A stretch of 64,000 bases of DNA from Hydnum rufescens UP504 (GCA_014904985.1 MU128937.1:1-64000); one strand, 5' to 3'. Shown: positions 10,251 to 23,932, numbered from the stretch's first letter. Numbers and translations: made by a program. The notes: generated by a model from the letters alone, not told the origin.

Positions 10251-11564
10251 GGGGAAGAGAGGGATTCCAACACGTTGACACTTGGCTTGTGATTTTTGCA
10301 CATCCCTCGGCAACTCCCATGCGGCCCACTTCGCCTGAAGTGGAAACCTCCGGTTACAAGCAAACAATTGATCATTGTATTTTCGGGCCTTCTGGGGCTG
10401 TTAGTAGCTCTCGATGCAACCCCCGTGTACCAAGGTGTTACAGCTCAGGTGTCGCACTATGATTGACAGTATTAATCCTATGGGAACGCTACCCCCAATT
10501 AATTACTACAGGCACTCTATGTATACATGTCACCAAGAACGCCCGCAATACGGTGTCGTAAAGGAAGATTCTAGCAATCGAATAGTGAAAATCCGTACAG
10601 GCCTTCCGAAAGATCCCTACTATTTCCTATGTATCGTCCATCCTCAGTAAGGTTTTATAGAAACGAGATGAGGAGCGCCCTAGTCCGCCTGTGAATGCTG
10701 GAACATTTACCCAATGGTGGACGCGATTGGCGATCAAGCTCAGAATAATTTGTGGCTTCGTGTCCCGACCTATACGGAGCCTCGGTAAGCTGGGATTTCA
10801 TATTGGTGTGCGTTCTTTAGGTTGGGGAATTGACTGTAGCTTCCCCTAGAAATATTAATGCTATAAGGAGGGCATTACATAACCAATATCAATAGTCATG
10901 GGGCCAATTTTGGTTACCGCATTCGTCTGAGGTCAGTCATTCACAGACCCTACAGTCGAGATTGGAATTCCAGGGAGATCACTGGTCCTAATAGTTATAA
11001 TTGTAATGAATCGAGATGCGCATATTGGGGGGCACAGCTTATGCCCCAGAGTTTATCTTCTACCCCGGCGAAAGACTCGACCTGATATTCAGGCCACCCT
11101 TTCAAAGGGTGGTGTACATCGGTCAACAACCGCCCAAGTGTGGGATACTGTACTGAGTACTGGAGACGAAAGAGCCAATCCTTCTAGAACTATGCATTCA
11201 AAATCTAACGAGTAGATAAGTACAAGAGGATCACTTAGTCAGGGCAAAAACATAAGAAAGAGAATGTCCTAAACATGAGCACAACATGAAGGTATAGGCA
11301 ACAAGTGAAAGAACATCCTCGACTATTTGACATCGAACCAAGACGAGACAAAGAGAAGGAAAAGTTTTCAAGGAAGAGACAGATAGGATTTCATACATGT
11401 GAAGATCGAACAACGTATCCGCCTTCATCGCCCCGCCTGACAATGAAGACACACACGCGATAATAGAAGTCGTTAAACGGGGGTTGTGCGGTACGAGAAA
11501 AAGAAGCTTGGCATGGATGATCATGAGCGACGTTAACGGCGCCGTTGAGGACAGACGCCGAGAA
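10251..11564. other. Intergenic region between HRD1 start and next gene end
   Basis: It should contain the HRD1 promoter and 5'UTR and the 3'UTR of the minus-strand gene ending at 11565. The short ORFs here lack splice continuity or recognisable domains. No RNA gene or repeat was recognised. Confidence 0.5.
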
Positions 11565-14500
11565 TTAAGGTGGGATGGCCTCCCATTGAGTCTTGCCACC
11601 CATAACTGATAATCGGCCAAGTTCTTTGCGTGCAATGAGCGATTTCACCTCCGTATTGATCAGATCCCGGAGTCGAATTAGGTCAACGCTGCGCTCAGCC
11701 TTGGAACCCATGATCAGATTCCGCCAGATCGCAGCAGCCGCAACAGAGTTGTCGATGGTGAGCTGCATGGGACGATTGATTCGAATGATTTTTTGCACCA
11801 GGTTGTCTGGTTGAGGATACATGGCATTTGGCCATGCAGCTTGGATTGCGAACCACCATCCAAGGGGCTGGACAATCAAAATTATCAAGTCAGCCACGGA
11901 ATAATCTCACTGGACAAAGGACAATAACCGTACCCGGCCATCTGCAAGCGCTTTCTCGGGATATGTATCATACGTTGTCAGAGATCCCTCTGGTAGAGCA
12001 AAGCTACCCAAAAGAGGTAATGAATAGACACTCGGGGAGATAGCAACAAATTCCATACCGATGCACCACGTAATGATTAGCATCACGCCTATGTCTCGCA
12101 AGTACGATCAGTAGTCTAGGCATCCCATCAAATCCAAAGGGTGCCCAGAGCTCTCTAAGCATAACCTTCGCATCGCCGTGTCGACCATTGAACACAGCGA
12201 CATTGATAGCATCTGCTATGTTCGGCGGAATGTATAGGCGATCGACGCGTCCGGGAGGATGCTCCACGTGCTTTGCCCGGACATAACGCTTGTATGTCTG
12301 CGTGAGCCAAATCGTAAGCGCTACTTCATCCACGTGGACGCCTGGTAGAGTACTAGCGAGTGCTCGCTGCAGCTCGGCTTCAGACCAGACGACCGCCCAG
12401 TTCAGCAATCGCTGGTACACGCGTTGCCACGAAGGAAGCTGTTGGGATTGTTGGACCTGCCAGTCGGTCGACGTCCACTGGGCGCCTGGTGGGTATGAGG
12501 TGAGAGCATTCCGGGTAGCTTCAAGAGGGAGAGGAGGGAGAGGCGGAGAATTCGGGTGATCGTTCTCGACTTCGTTATGATGGATGTCCTCATGAATGGC
12601 ATGCGCATGTCGATCCTCCAGGTAACCGCCATGGTCATCAGAGCCCGGAATCTCAGGGAGCGTTTCCGGCTGTGTACGGCCTGTTTCGGCGACGTGCCAA
12701 GTCTTCTCCACTCCCTTCTCATGAGGCTGTTCCTTGATGCGAAGCCGGTAGAGCTCTGCCTTCTCTACGTGAGGATTGTACTCGGATCCTAAATAACACA
12801 GTCAGGTAATCATATCTCGAAAGTGCATAGGAGAAGCTCACGTTCATCTCCCTCGGCATCGTACTCGCGTTGGGTCAGGGTGCCCACCTTGCTTCGAGTA
12901 TCATCACCATCCGTTCGGCCGTCCTCATCGAGATCTTCTTCGTCGTAGAATTCTTCAGCCTCCTCATGGGGGGTGTCGATAGGAACTGTCATATGCGGAG
13001 TCTGGGCGTATTCGTCCGCGTACTCCTCACCATCCTCACCGTGATCAACAGTAGGAGCCTGGTCCTGCTCAGGTCCTTGGAAAGTCCTTTCATCCTGATC
13101 GTGAAGATGATCAGAATGCCTAGAGTACACCCTCGTGGCATCTTCGAGACGTTCAATGTGCATCTGCTGTTCTCGAAGGAGAGCGAATAACGATTCGGCC
13201 CATTTGGGGGGCGTTTCTTCCTGTAGTAACCTTTGAGACATGATCGAGTTATCCTCCCGCGACGTAAGGGCACCTACATCGGGGCTTTCTTTCACGGCTT
13301 TGATTGCTCGCTGCCGGTGGACCCCCTGTTGATGGTGTTTTCGAGCCAATATGAGCTAGGAGAAAGTTTTACCGTAAGAATCAATCAGTACCATCACACA
13401 TATTGGAGGTGAAACGAGGTCCCACGAACTCACCTCTTTCTGGTGGTCGAGGCCTAACTTTCTGACACGGTCACGCACCCCTTTCCGGAGAACCTTTTTG
13501 ACAACATCGTGTGTATACTCGTTGTCAGCCGCATGCAGGAGGATGCACAGTTCTTCGTCGTGGAAATGGGATGAGTTGACTTCGCCTGCGAGAATAGAAG
13601 GGGTCGCTGTGAATGCCGTGTATGATGTTCGTGGAGTACGGGTGAGATCGATCTCAGTGATCTCCTTAGCATTTGCCAATGGAGTTACCTGATCCTGCTC
13701 CTCTTGGCTATTTCCAGCACGATCATCTTCATCCTCCCCTGGATGGGACTGATGTCGCAATGGAGATATGGCCCTCGATGGGGCTCGAGAGCCGTCATCA
13801 ACGGGTGTAGACATCCGATTCACAGGTTTAATGTCATGGTCGCCATCTGAGGTCTGGTTCAATTGGACCGTGATCGGGGGAAGATCATTCACCGCCGTAC
13901 TGCGGTGACTGCGGACAGACTGAGGAGTCCGACTACGAGGTACATTTGGAGGGGATTTAGCACCCTCATGACGAAGTATGTCGGTCAACGGATGAAGCCG
14001 TGTCGGGCTCTGAGGCGAGACTGCGCTCTCGCCCTTCCCTGAAAGTGGATGTAGAGACGGCGCTCGTTTCGATGGAGAGGTAACATCAGGGATGGGTGAT
14101 TTGGCGCGTGTGGGAGAACGGGCAGCAGATGTAACACTGCTTGCTTTGGTCGGCGCCTTGGGAGACTGTCGAGGGGGTGATCCTATCTGGAGCGGAACGT
14201 ACACCGAGCCGCCAGTGGGAGAAGACGGAAGGGGAACTTTGGATGGGGTTGGGGTCGAGGGTCCATGAACATTGTTGGAGGTGCGATGTGGTGAATGCTC
14301 GGATTTTCCAACAGGAGACAAGGCACGTTCCGCGCGCGAGGGTGCACGTGAGTGGGACCGCCCGCCTGCCGTGAAGGGGCTCGGGACTGTTGGCGAGAAG
14401 GTGCACGGGCAGCCTGATCCTGATGGCCATGCACGCTTGGACTCTTTACTGAGGCATCTTTCTTTTCGCCTTGCATGATCGTGTTATTGTCGTCTTCCTC

Positions 14501-15589
14501 ATTCGCATTATTCTCCTGATACAGAGATAAGCCGATCATTAAGGGGGTATACTATACATGCCAGAGAGTGGCTCTTACTTGAGGTCCATCCTGTAGCATA
14601 TCCGTCGCGTTTATTACCTCAGACATGTGGCTCTTCGATTTTCGGCTCTTCCCACTCTCAGACTGAAGAACCTGCGGAGGTGGTGTGCGAGATGCAGAAC
14701 GGGCAGGATCGGTGGGTGGCTGAATACTGATGAAAGGGGTACCTGGCGTTTGCCCAGGAGCAGGTAAGGGGACTGCGGCTGCGATGGCAGGTGTATCACC
14801 AGGGGTGGGCTTCCAACTATGTGGAATAGGGCCTTTATTACCCCAAGAGCTAGACGAATCGATTATCTTGCCATTGCGGAACTCTTTCTGTGGACTAGCG
14901 ACGATCTATCCGATAAGGGGGCACAATTCAATCCCGCATCATAAGCAACTTATCAGCCTCGCATCGAAAGCCTAGGCAAGGATAGATGGCACCATTACTC
15001 ACGGACTTAGGAGGGGGAGGGGGAGGATCGACACCAAGTACGGTGGACCTGTCCTGCTCGACAGACTGGATTTCATCAGGTTGTCTGACTTCGGGTTCTT
15101 GATAAGGATGAGGACCAAGCGCGGCAGCATAAGCTAAGGGAGAGTCGTTCGGATCTCCATTGAACAGCTCCTCGTTGAGTTCATGCGTGGCTTGGGCATC
15201 GGCGGGAATGTTCACGGGTGGACCACCCATGAAACCTAAATGGTTTTCGGATTCCCAAGGTATAATACCAGACATGTGGTCAAATTCACTGCCAAAGTTG
15301 GAAAGAGGCTTCGAAACACGAGGAGCCTCAGCCATCCCCTTCAGGAAGAGGGAGACTGAGGATCCGAGTGGTCAGCGAAGGGATACCAGGGTATAAGAGC
15401 TCGGACACAGCACGAACCTTTCTCTGACGGTGCTGAACATGAGGGAGAGGAGTGTTCAGGGCTGGCTGGGGAGATCCGACAAAGAGAGCCGAAAGGCTTA
15501 CGTGGAGTGGACGAGCGCAGTAAAATTGGTCTAAAGACTTCCTGAGAATCGTCTCGGGGGCTGACAGCTTGTTCGGCCTGAGCGGCCAT
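11565..15589 (-). CDS. Large uncharacterised fungal protein, disordered N-terminus
   Basis: I do not recognise this family. Nine exons give ~1,160 residues: 15589-15502, 15432-15418 (15 nt), 15355-15003, 14905-14579, 14515-13434, 13355-12842, 12788-12059, 12003-11934, 11867-11565. The first ~800 residues are Ser/Pro-rich with RS-like stretches near 14350-14450. A short Gln/Glu-rich helix ('LFALLREQQMHIERLEDA') and an acidic stretch follow. The C-terminal ~330 residues look globular, with 'TIWLTQTYKRYVRAK', 'LYIPPNIADAINVAVFNG' and 'LIVLARHRRDANHYVVHR'. Exon 5 is one base short of a consistent frame: the RS-rich run changes frame at the C run 14361-14363, so one missing C/G there is suspected. 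The 15-nt exon could instead be part of a retained 69-bp in-frame intron. The function is unknown. Confidence 0.75.
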
Positions 15590-15955
15590 TGCGGGGACAA
15601 CAACAAATGATCAAACGGTGTTTCTAGAGCGCAAGTGGTGGGACGAGCTGGAAGGGCGAAAAATGGGGGATGGTACCACGAGGCCACGGCAATTTATACA
15701 CACAGGAAAGCAGCGGAATCGAAAGCGTTGAATAACACTTGCCTCGAGGCAATCAGTTCAACAGCGGAATCAAATTTTCGGGAACAACCAGCTTCACGAA
15801 TCCGATATCAGGCATGCATGCGAGGTACAAAACAAACAAGTGCTAAGAATGAGGGCTACCTGGCGTGGTAGTGCTCTTCGTTCTTCGACGAGGAACGAGC
15901 AGCGACCGCAAAATCGAAGATGCCCCAGCCTGTTCCTTCTCTGCATGCAAATCAT

Positions 15956-17590
15956 CTAACTTGGGCTCTCCGGGGCGGTACTAACAACCAGTGGATTCAA
16001 CAACATTCGGCTAAGCTTTTTGAAGCGGCGGTTGTTCCCTGAGTCTGAGCAGTTTCCATCGGCGGTGGCGGCTAGTTCAGGTGACGGAGTCGCTCCAACT
16101 GCGGTAGATGGATATGAAACGAGAGAAAAAGCCGATTCGTATGGAGCTATGAACCTCCCTTCTTGTTGAGGGGGTGCAAGTGAGGGGCCTGCTAGGGGTG
16201 GAATTGTGAACGATGGGAAACTGAAATTGTCTTGGAACACAGTTGGAGGGCCTTCCACAGGAGGACAGTCGTCTCCACCATGACCTCTTGATTGGTGGGA
16301 ATCGGATGTCAGTGATGGGGTTTGGACCGTTATCTCGATCAATTTGGTCTCCTCCAGCATGTCTGGGCTGATGATGGTCGGTAGTAAAGTGACATTGGTC
16401 GCGTTAAGGGTGTCGACGGTCCAACGAGACTCGATTCGCCAGCCGAACTACCGGGATTTGTATTATTGCTAGTCGCGCTGAGTCGCCAGTGTGAGCCTTT
16501 GTCATCTGTGGGTGATGGACCATCAAATATAAGGGGTATTGGGATAGGGGGGACGGGTATGGTAGGACTGGGAGGCGAATCTGGTATTTCAGGTAGGCTG
16601 GCATCGTCCTGGGGTAGGATCTCGTGATCCTGCTCAACTGTGATGACTTTGGATGTTTGTTTGATTGAAGAGTTCGTGAAAGCGGCTTCTAGAGGTAGTT
16701 GGATGCCCACGTCGAGTGGATCTCGCAAAAGAGGGACGCGTCCTACAACTTCGGTTGCCTCTGAGGTATGTGCACTGCAATACGACTTAAAGAGCATTTC
16801 CCAATATTCCTGCTCGTCGCGGTCAAGAGCGTCTAGCTTGTCGCGGATCTCAGTCATTTCCCGCTCACGGTGATCGATCTCTCCTTGAGCACGCGTCCTC
16901 TCTCGCTGGAGACCTCCCTTTCGGTGGTCGTGTCTACCGGGACCCAATCCCATGTTTGAAGGACGCGCCTGATCGCGAAGACTAGAAGTCTGTTCAGAAG
17001 ACAGCATGCTCTCGCGTGCTTCTACCACTTGAACTCGCTCCTTCGCGGAATTCCACGCTCGCTCGACGGCTTCAAGGCGAGCACGTTGCTCGACCCTATC
17101 TTGTGAAATGAAGAGCAGATGCATGAGAGATCCAATGGGTATCGAAGGGTTAAGGTGCCATAATCTCGAGAGGATTGCGCGTTCGGTTGTAAAAGTCAAA
17201 CGGAGACGCTCGATGTCGGATTTGTAGCTTGTATTTTCCGCGAGTAGACTGGCAGCGTAATGTAGAAGTTGGAAGGGATCGCATGAATTAGATGGTGTTG
17301 GTGTTGATGTGGATGTTGTCGGCTCATTGGAATCCAAATGAGTGTGAGCATCACGATCGACAGTGGAGGAACCAGCACGATGGAGTGGACGAGACATAGA
17401 AGGCTGAGAAGAGAAAACTGGGAGAACTCTTCTGGAAGGCAAGCCTCTTGGACGAGGATCTCGCTGGTTAGGAACTGAGCGTGATGCATTCTGCACCGCA
17501 ACAAACGTGGTTGAGAAGGACAATCCTGCTGACCTGGGACACTTTTCCACTTACTGTGTCCGATCTTTGTTTCTTGAGACCGGTTGCCAT
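15956..17590 (-). CDS. Uncharacterised coiled-coil protein
   Basis: Three exons (17590-17555, 17490-16452, 16362-15956) give 493 residues; the phases close exactly. The N-terminus is short and basic. Residues ~65-250 contain a helical region with 'LLAENTSYKSDIERLRL', 'RLEAVERAWNSAKERVQ' and 'QGEIDHREREMTEIRDKL', typical of coiled coils. The C-terminal half is Pro/Ser-rich and probably disordered. The second intron uses GTAGTT and a CCCAG acceptor, and a nearby GTCTCG donor 21 bp away would also stay in frame. No family was recognised. It lies upstream of, and in the same direction as, the larger unknown gene ending at 11565, which starts 366 bp downstream. Confidence 0.75.
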
Positions 17591-18319
17591 TATGAGGAAA
17601 CGAACGTGTAGCTAAAGAATGGAGGAATGAACGAATATGGCCAGGCAGGCTAATAAAGCTGTTTACATAAGCAATTTAATTTTATACAATCGGTGGCACC
17701 CGTAGCTTTAGGGACCTAATACAGCGCTATCGGCCTCCAGCCTCTATATACTACATAGAGGCTGGTACGAACCTGCCTACCTTTGCTTTGCTAACTTGAA
17801 TTGGTGTCACGTCACAAAAAGCTTCTGTGCTAGTGCGACTACGTATACGGTACAATGCCTCGTTGTCAGCTATTGTTCTGCCCCGAAGGTACTCAAAGAT
17901 GAATCGGGGCCGGGCGGAGAAGTGCCTGGGAAGGGGAGATCTCAGCCTCTCCTCACGGGCAGTAAGAAGAACAACAGCGGAGCCACAAAGAAAGAAACCA
18001 AGGCAACTTGGATATACCATTGCAGACGAACTGAATCACTCTGAGGCTGGCGCCGCCACGAGGCGCAAAAGCTTGAGGTCAGACTGCTGATCATGATTAG
18101 AACATCATCCACAAGCCATTGGAAATTCCAATAATGCAAATACACATCTTACGATAGGATGCTTCATATGGAATAACCGGAGGCCACAGGGCCGCATGAA
18201 ATTTTTATTGTTGAACCATAGCGAGTTATGTTATTAAATCTTCTATAGGCTCCCCATCTAGAATGACTACTACTCCTATAGAAGCAACTAAGACATTCAC
18301 ATAATTCCGCAGAGAAGGC
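17591..18319. other. Intergenic region with a perfect 11-bp hairpin
   Basis: Between the coiled-coil gene start and the F-box gene stop. Arms 17737-17747 ('ccagcctctat') and 17755-17765 ('atagaggctgg') are perfectly complementary around a 7-nt loop. Short ORFs on both strands around 17750-18145 lack splice continuity and are not called. Confidence 0.6.
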
Positions 18320-20345
18320 TTACTCACGGTCAACGGCTAGTCGTAATTCGTTCATGATTGTTTCCAGGTCGTCACCGGAAGGATCTGGGGTCAACTCAGC
18401 GACTTTCAGCACCTCCAGCTTTTTTCCAGACCTAACCCTACTCTTCAGCACTGCAATAGAAAAGGATAAGCAGGTAAAATCTTTGCATAATAAAATGAGA
18501 GACGGACTTGCGATCAAGGCGGAAAAAGTTACATTAGACACATCGCACAACTTTAGGGTTTCTAACGATGGGCATACAACGGCGCGCGCACCGGTCACAC
18601 CATCCGGAATACCCATCCTGTCAATGATCCTGTCGGAGAGTGTGATGTCGTATAAAACAAGGATACGTAGATAGGGGGCAGCCTGCAGAATTGGGATGTA
18701 CTGCGGCCAGGATCCCTCTACTGTTTGTGTGCTCCGAAGATGCAAATGTTCAAGCGGAGACGGTGACGAAGACCCCGGGGGCCGATGAGTGAGGAATTGC
18801 TGGATCGCTTGAAGGACTCGCTCGCCATGGTGCCGGTTGTCTCCAATATCGGCTTCCTCCACATCAGCTATCTTCAATTCGCGGAGACAAGGTGCCTCAA
18901 TAACATGCAATGCGTACTCCATATCGGTCCAGGGTATGCAAATGAGGTGTAACGTGTGCAGGGATATCATCTTGACCCCATCACCCACATTTGTAACCTT
19001 ATCGACATCGAAGCCACTTCCGTCTAGGATAAGAGACTCAAGCATCGGACAGGCGATCAGAATGTCACGAAACTCATCACGCGATGGTTGATTCTCCACA
19101 CTTGACATATTGGCAAGACGAAGGGATGTGAGGTGTTTGAACGTCGAAGTACTGTAGGGGAGCCTGGTGCCATCAAAATTAACAATTCGAAGGTTGGCCA
19201 TCAATTCATATAGTTGCTGTGGAAAAAGGATAGATGATTCCGACATCCCCTTGGATACTGGGATAATACTCACCGGGATTCGGTTACTGAAGCCAAAAGA
19301 GCTAACGACGTGACCACTAGCAGATTGATCGATGAGGACGAGACTTTTCAGGGGTGGGGCTGTGGATGTACATTGCAAAATTCTATACATCAGAATGGTC
19401 ATGTCATCAAAATCTGGCGAATCAATGGTGAGGGCGGTGATACGCGGGATGTGGGGGCCCAGGATGTCCATGACGGTGTCAAAATATTCCGTATCGGGCC
19501 AGTTTAGATCAGCATGTGGCAGAGCAAAAGAGACGTCAAGAGGTGCACGTTTAGACCGATTGATTAAGATGCGAGTGTACTCATGCGGGGGTGGGTCTGA
19601 GAAATCAACCTTAGTCCACTGAAAGATGGGGGTTTGTCGTCCAGTGAGTCCGAAGGCGGGGACAGTGACATTACATACCAGAACTGCTGTATCGAGGGCG
19701 ACCGCTCTCCAGTGACGTGACACATGCGATACAAGCTCTGCAAATGTCCGTCCTTCGGGCTCATCATTGCTCGAATTGTAGGAAGAGTTCTCTACATCCT
19801 CCGAGTCACGTTCCTCTTGCTCTACTCCAAGCTGGAAAATGTAGGAGAGTATCTCGGGATGTAGTTTGTTAACTAGCAGTTGAAGGATGAAACAAAGTTG
19901 TTAATATGCGCAGCTACCAGACAAACGTACTAGGTACCAATTCCAGGGAGGTGTTTCTGACACACTGAAGACCCCGGCGCGTCCGGGCTAATCTTAACTG
20001 TTGATTTTGGAGTGAAAAACCAATCAGAAGGGTGTAAGGCCAAATACTCACCTCCAGGGTTTCCAGTAACGCGAATTTACTATCGAGTAAGGCACCTATA
20101 CAACAGCAAAGCCATTAATTGATGTCAAAGTAGGTAGGGGGAAGACACTTTCAAGCCTGTTCTATTGAAAGAGGATCGCCTGTGTTGCCTTCATGATCCT
20201 CTTGCGACGCACTGTGGCGGGGGTCACAAAGATGCTGTAGATGTCTGCTCGCGCTCTTGTATTCGACTAGGATATCAGACAGGCGGGTAAGGCTCTCGCT
20301 CCAGCGGTCGGCTGCTCTCTTTCGTTCAACGGCGACGCCTAACAT
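18320..20345 (-). CDS. F-box protein
   Basis: Predicted substrate adaptor of an SCF ubiquitin ligase. The N-terminal exons are 20345-20213, 20095-20052, 19997-19931 and 19872-19679, and the next exon starts at 19618; their phases agree. After a helical leader ('RWSESLTRLSDILVEYKSA') comes the F-box core 'KLHPEILSYIFQLG', then 'AELVSHVSRHWRAVALDT', the usual arrangement in the very large Agaricomycete F-box family. The remainder is leucine-rich, without regular LRR spacing. Two further in-frame introns are likely within the last open stretch: GTGAGT..CCACAG of 60 bp near 19222-19281, and one of 57 bp near 18464-18520. The start at 20345 is the first in-frame ATG; the longer open frame upstream has only GTG. 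Confidence 0.8.
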
Positions 20346-22590
20346 TGCAGGTAGTGGCAAACTTCTCGGGAGCTTCCGTTTACCCACTTCTGATCCCGCT
20401 TTCCCTCTCCGGCAAACTCTATCTTGTCGGGACTCGTAAACTCGGCAGTGATATTTTATATTCCCCTTGTTTGCCTCGCTGTTGGGCGTCCCACGTGCCC
20501 TCTCCCGTCTCCATCATTAGGGACTGCGGTTCGACATCATGGTCATTGAAGGGGCGAACGTGGACAAGAGTACACCCAGCCCTACATACACGCCACACTT
20601 GAGGTATACATCGATCCCTATCCTGGGTATCCAAACGCGTTGCGTACCTGGTAACTCTGGTTCCAGAGAATCAAGGTTCCCTCTACAATTAATTCCTCAG
20701 TGCCATTGGCAGCCTGGTCGAGCAGCCTCACCTCCAGGCATCTGATTATGGAACACATGGTATCTTTGGGTAATAAAGGGCGTTCTGACAGTGCAGGCAC
20801 GAATTCTTCGCCATTTCCATTTGTCTGATGAAGTAGTGAGCGGCATCATTCGCGGGACCCTGACAATGTAACATTCAACCCCAGGTCGGGAAAACTCTAG
20901 AGAAGCAGTAGCAGCATCTTGTCTTTGCGGCTGTGTTCCCCCCTGGCTCTAAGCCACTAGGTCCCATAGAGCCTCTCACCAGCACTAGTAGTAACGATGT
21001 TCATACTTTCTTTTATTTGGATCCTGCGCTTCTTTCTCTGTGAAATGGGGGGCATCTATAACATGTAGGAGAGGTTCTGCTCCTCAGGTTTTGCATATCC
21101 CAGTGAACTAGATAATGTCAGTGCTTGCCGCTCTGTCGACCGAGTTTCAAGCCAACACAGACGTGGGAATATTCCGTGAGCTCGGTGCAAGGCACGAGTA
21201 CCCAGCTCCAGGACTTGATAAGTGTAGCAGATCTAATTAAGCGAGTTGTTGGACAGTAGAGCCCAGGTCATTACTATAGTCCGAGCGTTTCACGCTGCGA
21301 CTTCATCCGGAACAGCTTGTCCTCGTTAGTAATTTGCTAGTTTCGCTTGCCACATCCGTCCACGCACCACACGCGCCCGCAAAATTTTCTAGTGGCTGGC
21401 CGAAGCGATGGTAGAAACCCTCAGTCCCAATTAAGGGGGTTAGACTGATGGTGTCCAAGATGATGGGGATGATCCTGCAATTAAAGGTGACATTATTCCT
21501 ACACGAGCTCAAAGCCGCCGAAGCGGTCGGGTGCACACTCCTAACTAGCGATATGTAAGTTGGTGGAATCGTGAGCAAGACCAGGGTGAGGATAACGATG
21601 AGTCCAATGCTGATGACCGGGCTCAGAGTATGATGAAAACAACAGCGAAAACGATAGCATGCCTGGCATTACGTAATATGGTATACTGAAGCTGCCTGTG
21701 ACCTATGATCGACCCCCTTATAAGCTTAACGGACCCCCGCAGGCTTGTGACTTGTGACCGAGGCTTACAGCACAACTCAAATCGATACGTAATTTTCAAT
21801 TTTACGCGATTCGCTGATGCGTTATTTTTGTAACGGTGTCCAGTGTCCGTAATGCCATACTGGGATTCCGGGGAATGCCGCCATTCATCTTGGGCCCAAT
21901 CAACATGTCCCCGATCAGCAAATGCCTCTTTTGAGCACGCTTGATTGAGGGATGTAGCAGTGTTGTTTTCCATGAGCATTTTGTGATGATGAGAGTGTCC
22001 TGAGTACCCACCATGATGTGCAAAGGGGTGTGCAAAGGGCTTAACCGGCAACTTGCGTGGGACCCCGAAACGAAGGTCTATCTAATCCCGGAGGCAAATC
22101 TTAGGAGGTCGTGTATCTCAACAAAATATGTAAAGATTGCCTATTGTGCTGTAATATAAGGTACAGTCTTATTGTTCAGCCTCTTCCACGCCCCGTAAGT
22201 AGGCCTAAGTAGATCCTGTCAGCTGACATTCGGCCTTCTCAGGCATTGCCAGACACGCTCTACACAATGTGCCCGTCGTCTACTTTCGGCAACACCCACC
22301 CACTCCCTAGCTAAGTAAGCTCAGCCAGTAGGAACATGAGCCTAAATGTCTCATGTGGTGTCATCAGACAAGCCATCTAGCATTGTGAGATTTTAGTTGG
22401 ATCTACGAAACTATTATTACCAAGTTTCTTTGTAATTGTTCCCTAAAGCTCACAAATCGATCAATATGGATGATTATGGAGATCACAGCTTTTCATATCC
22501 TTCATGCCGCGGTTGCGCCATAGCATCGTTCAGCAAGTTCTTACTGCACCTTCCACCAAGTCCCCTCGTCACAGGCATCCACGCTCCAAA
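20346..22590. other. 2.2-kb region without a supported gene
   Basis: Scattered short ORFs occur on both strands. A minus-strand stretch near 21540-21600 encodes a hydrophobic segment ('SIGLIVILTLVLLTIPP'), and another near 21980-22051 is His-rich. I could not join them into a convincing gene, and the longer ORF there starts at TTG rather than ATG. No repeat or RNA gene was recognised. It should contain the promoters of the flanking divergent F-box and hydrolase genes. Confidence 0.45.
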
Positions 22591-23717
22591 ATGTCCGCCA
22601 CCCATGGGCCCAAGATATTGGATTTCAAACTCGTGGACGGACAGCCTCTTCAGCTGGACATCTGGTCGTTTGCTGAGCCCTCCGAGCCAAAGCCAGCTTT
22701 CATCTACTTTCATGGGGGAGGCCTTGCGGGTAAGTCGACGGTGATATATAATCCTCAACAGCGATCGGATTCATGGTGGCCTCTGTCTAGCTGGCACTCG
22801 TAGAACTGCGATACCTCAGTTTCTTCGTAATGAAGCGAAGAATCGCGGTTGGACGTTTATTTCGTCAGACTATCGCCTCTTGATCCCCGCAACTGGACAG
22901 GATATCCTGGATGACGTTCACAGTCTTTTCGAATTCATATCTGCGAACGTCCCTCAGATCGACATGAATCGCGTTGCCGTGGGTGGTGGGAGTGCAGGGG
23001 GATACGTCGCACGTCTCGCTGCGCTCTACGCACGACCTAGACCCAAAGTGTTCTACTCCTTGTATGGCAGTGAGTGTATTCGTTATCGGCGTATATATTG
23101 AAAGAATTTGGTGCTAATACTCGGATCCCCCTATAGTCGGTGGGGACTTGTTCTCTTCTCTCTACATGGATCCGCCCCCCTGGAAAGACGTCACGGAACT
23201 CGCAAAAATTGCACCGATGACCCATCCCACGGCTGCTCAGAGGTCCCAACTTAAATATGAATGGAACGCGCCATTTGGACCCCATGATCAGATTGACGGC
23301 TTTGCTCCCAACCCCTTGCGCATCCCCCTCTGGAGTAGCCTGATGACTGAGGGTGTTTTTCTGGATTTTATCACGGGAGTCGAAGGGCTCGGCGAGAAAG
23401 TCCGAGCTGCGTCTAAAATCAAGGGGGAGTTGGATACTAGCAGCATCCCTACCGAAGTTCGCCACTTGATCCCTCAGTTCAATATCGATGCATCATTTCC
23501 CCCAAGCCACCTTTCGCATGGATTAGACGATTCAAGCGTTCTCTCCACGGAGAGTACGAAGACACACGAGCAGCTCAATGCCGCCGGGGTACCTAATGAA
23601 CTCGACCTGGTTCCAGATGTAGGCCACATGTTTGAGTGGAATCGTGAGGATGAACCTGCGATAAGGAAAGTCATCGATTCTATTGCTCTCTTTCTGTGCA
23701 AGTATCTGGAGGCGTGA
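22591..23717 (+). CDS. Alpha/beta hydrolase (HSL/acetyl-esterase-like)
   Basis: Predicted carboxylesterase or lipase of the alpha/beta-hydrolase-3 type. Three exons (22591-22729, 22791-23069, 23137-23717) give exactly 332 codons plus stop. The oxyanion-hole motif 'FIYFHGGGL' lies near residue 40. The nucleophile elbow is 'VGGGSAGGY' (Ser in G-G-S-A-G). A C-terminal 'LVPDVGHMFEW' supplies the likely catalytic His. The region between the elbow and the His forms the lid. No signal peptide is evident, so it is probably intracellular. The start ATG at 22591 precedes the first beta strand closely. The substrate cannot be inferred. Confidence 0.88.
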
Positions 23718-23932
23718 ACGGGTATTATATATGGTATTGCTTCGAATGTATATAACTATCAGACAATCACACTGTTTCGTGCAATAATCTCTTCACCTCA
23801 ACAAACACTCTGGAAAGAGTCTTCAACACACCATCGTCATGACATCATCAACGGCCTCCTGATTCCAGGGTCTAGCCGAAAGCACCATCCAGACCTGATC
23901 TCGCAACTCAAGTGTCTCGACTGAAGGCACAC

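Noticed and set aside
21303..22051. Possible two-exon membrane protein on the minus strand
   Set aside because: There is a hydrophobic segment, but the exons could not be joined in phase and the ORF start is TTG; left as an intergenic note.
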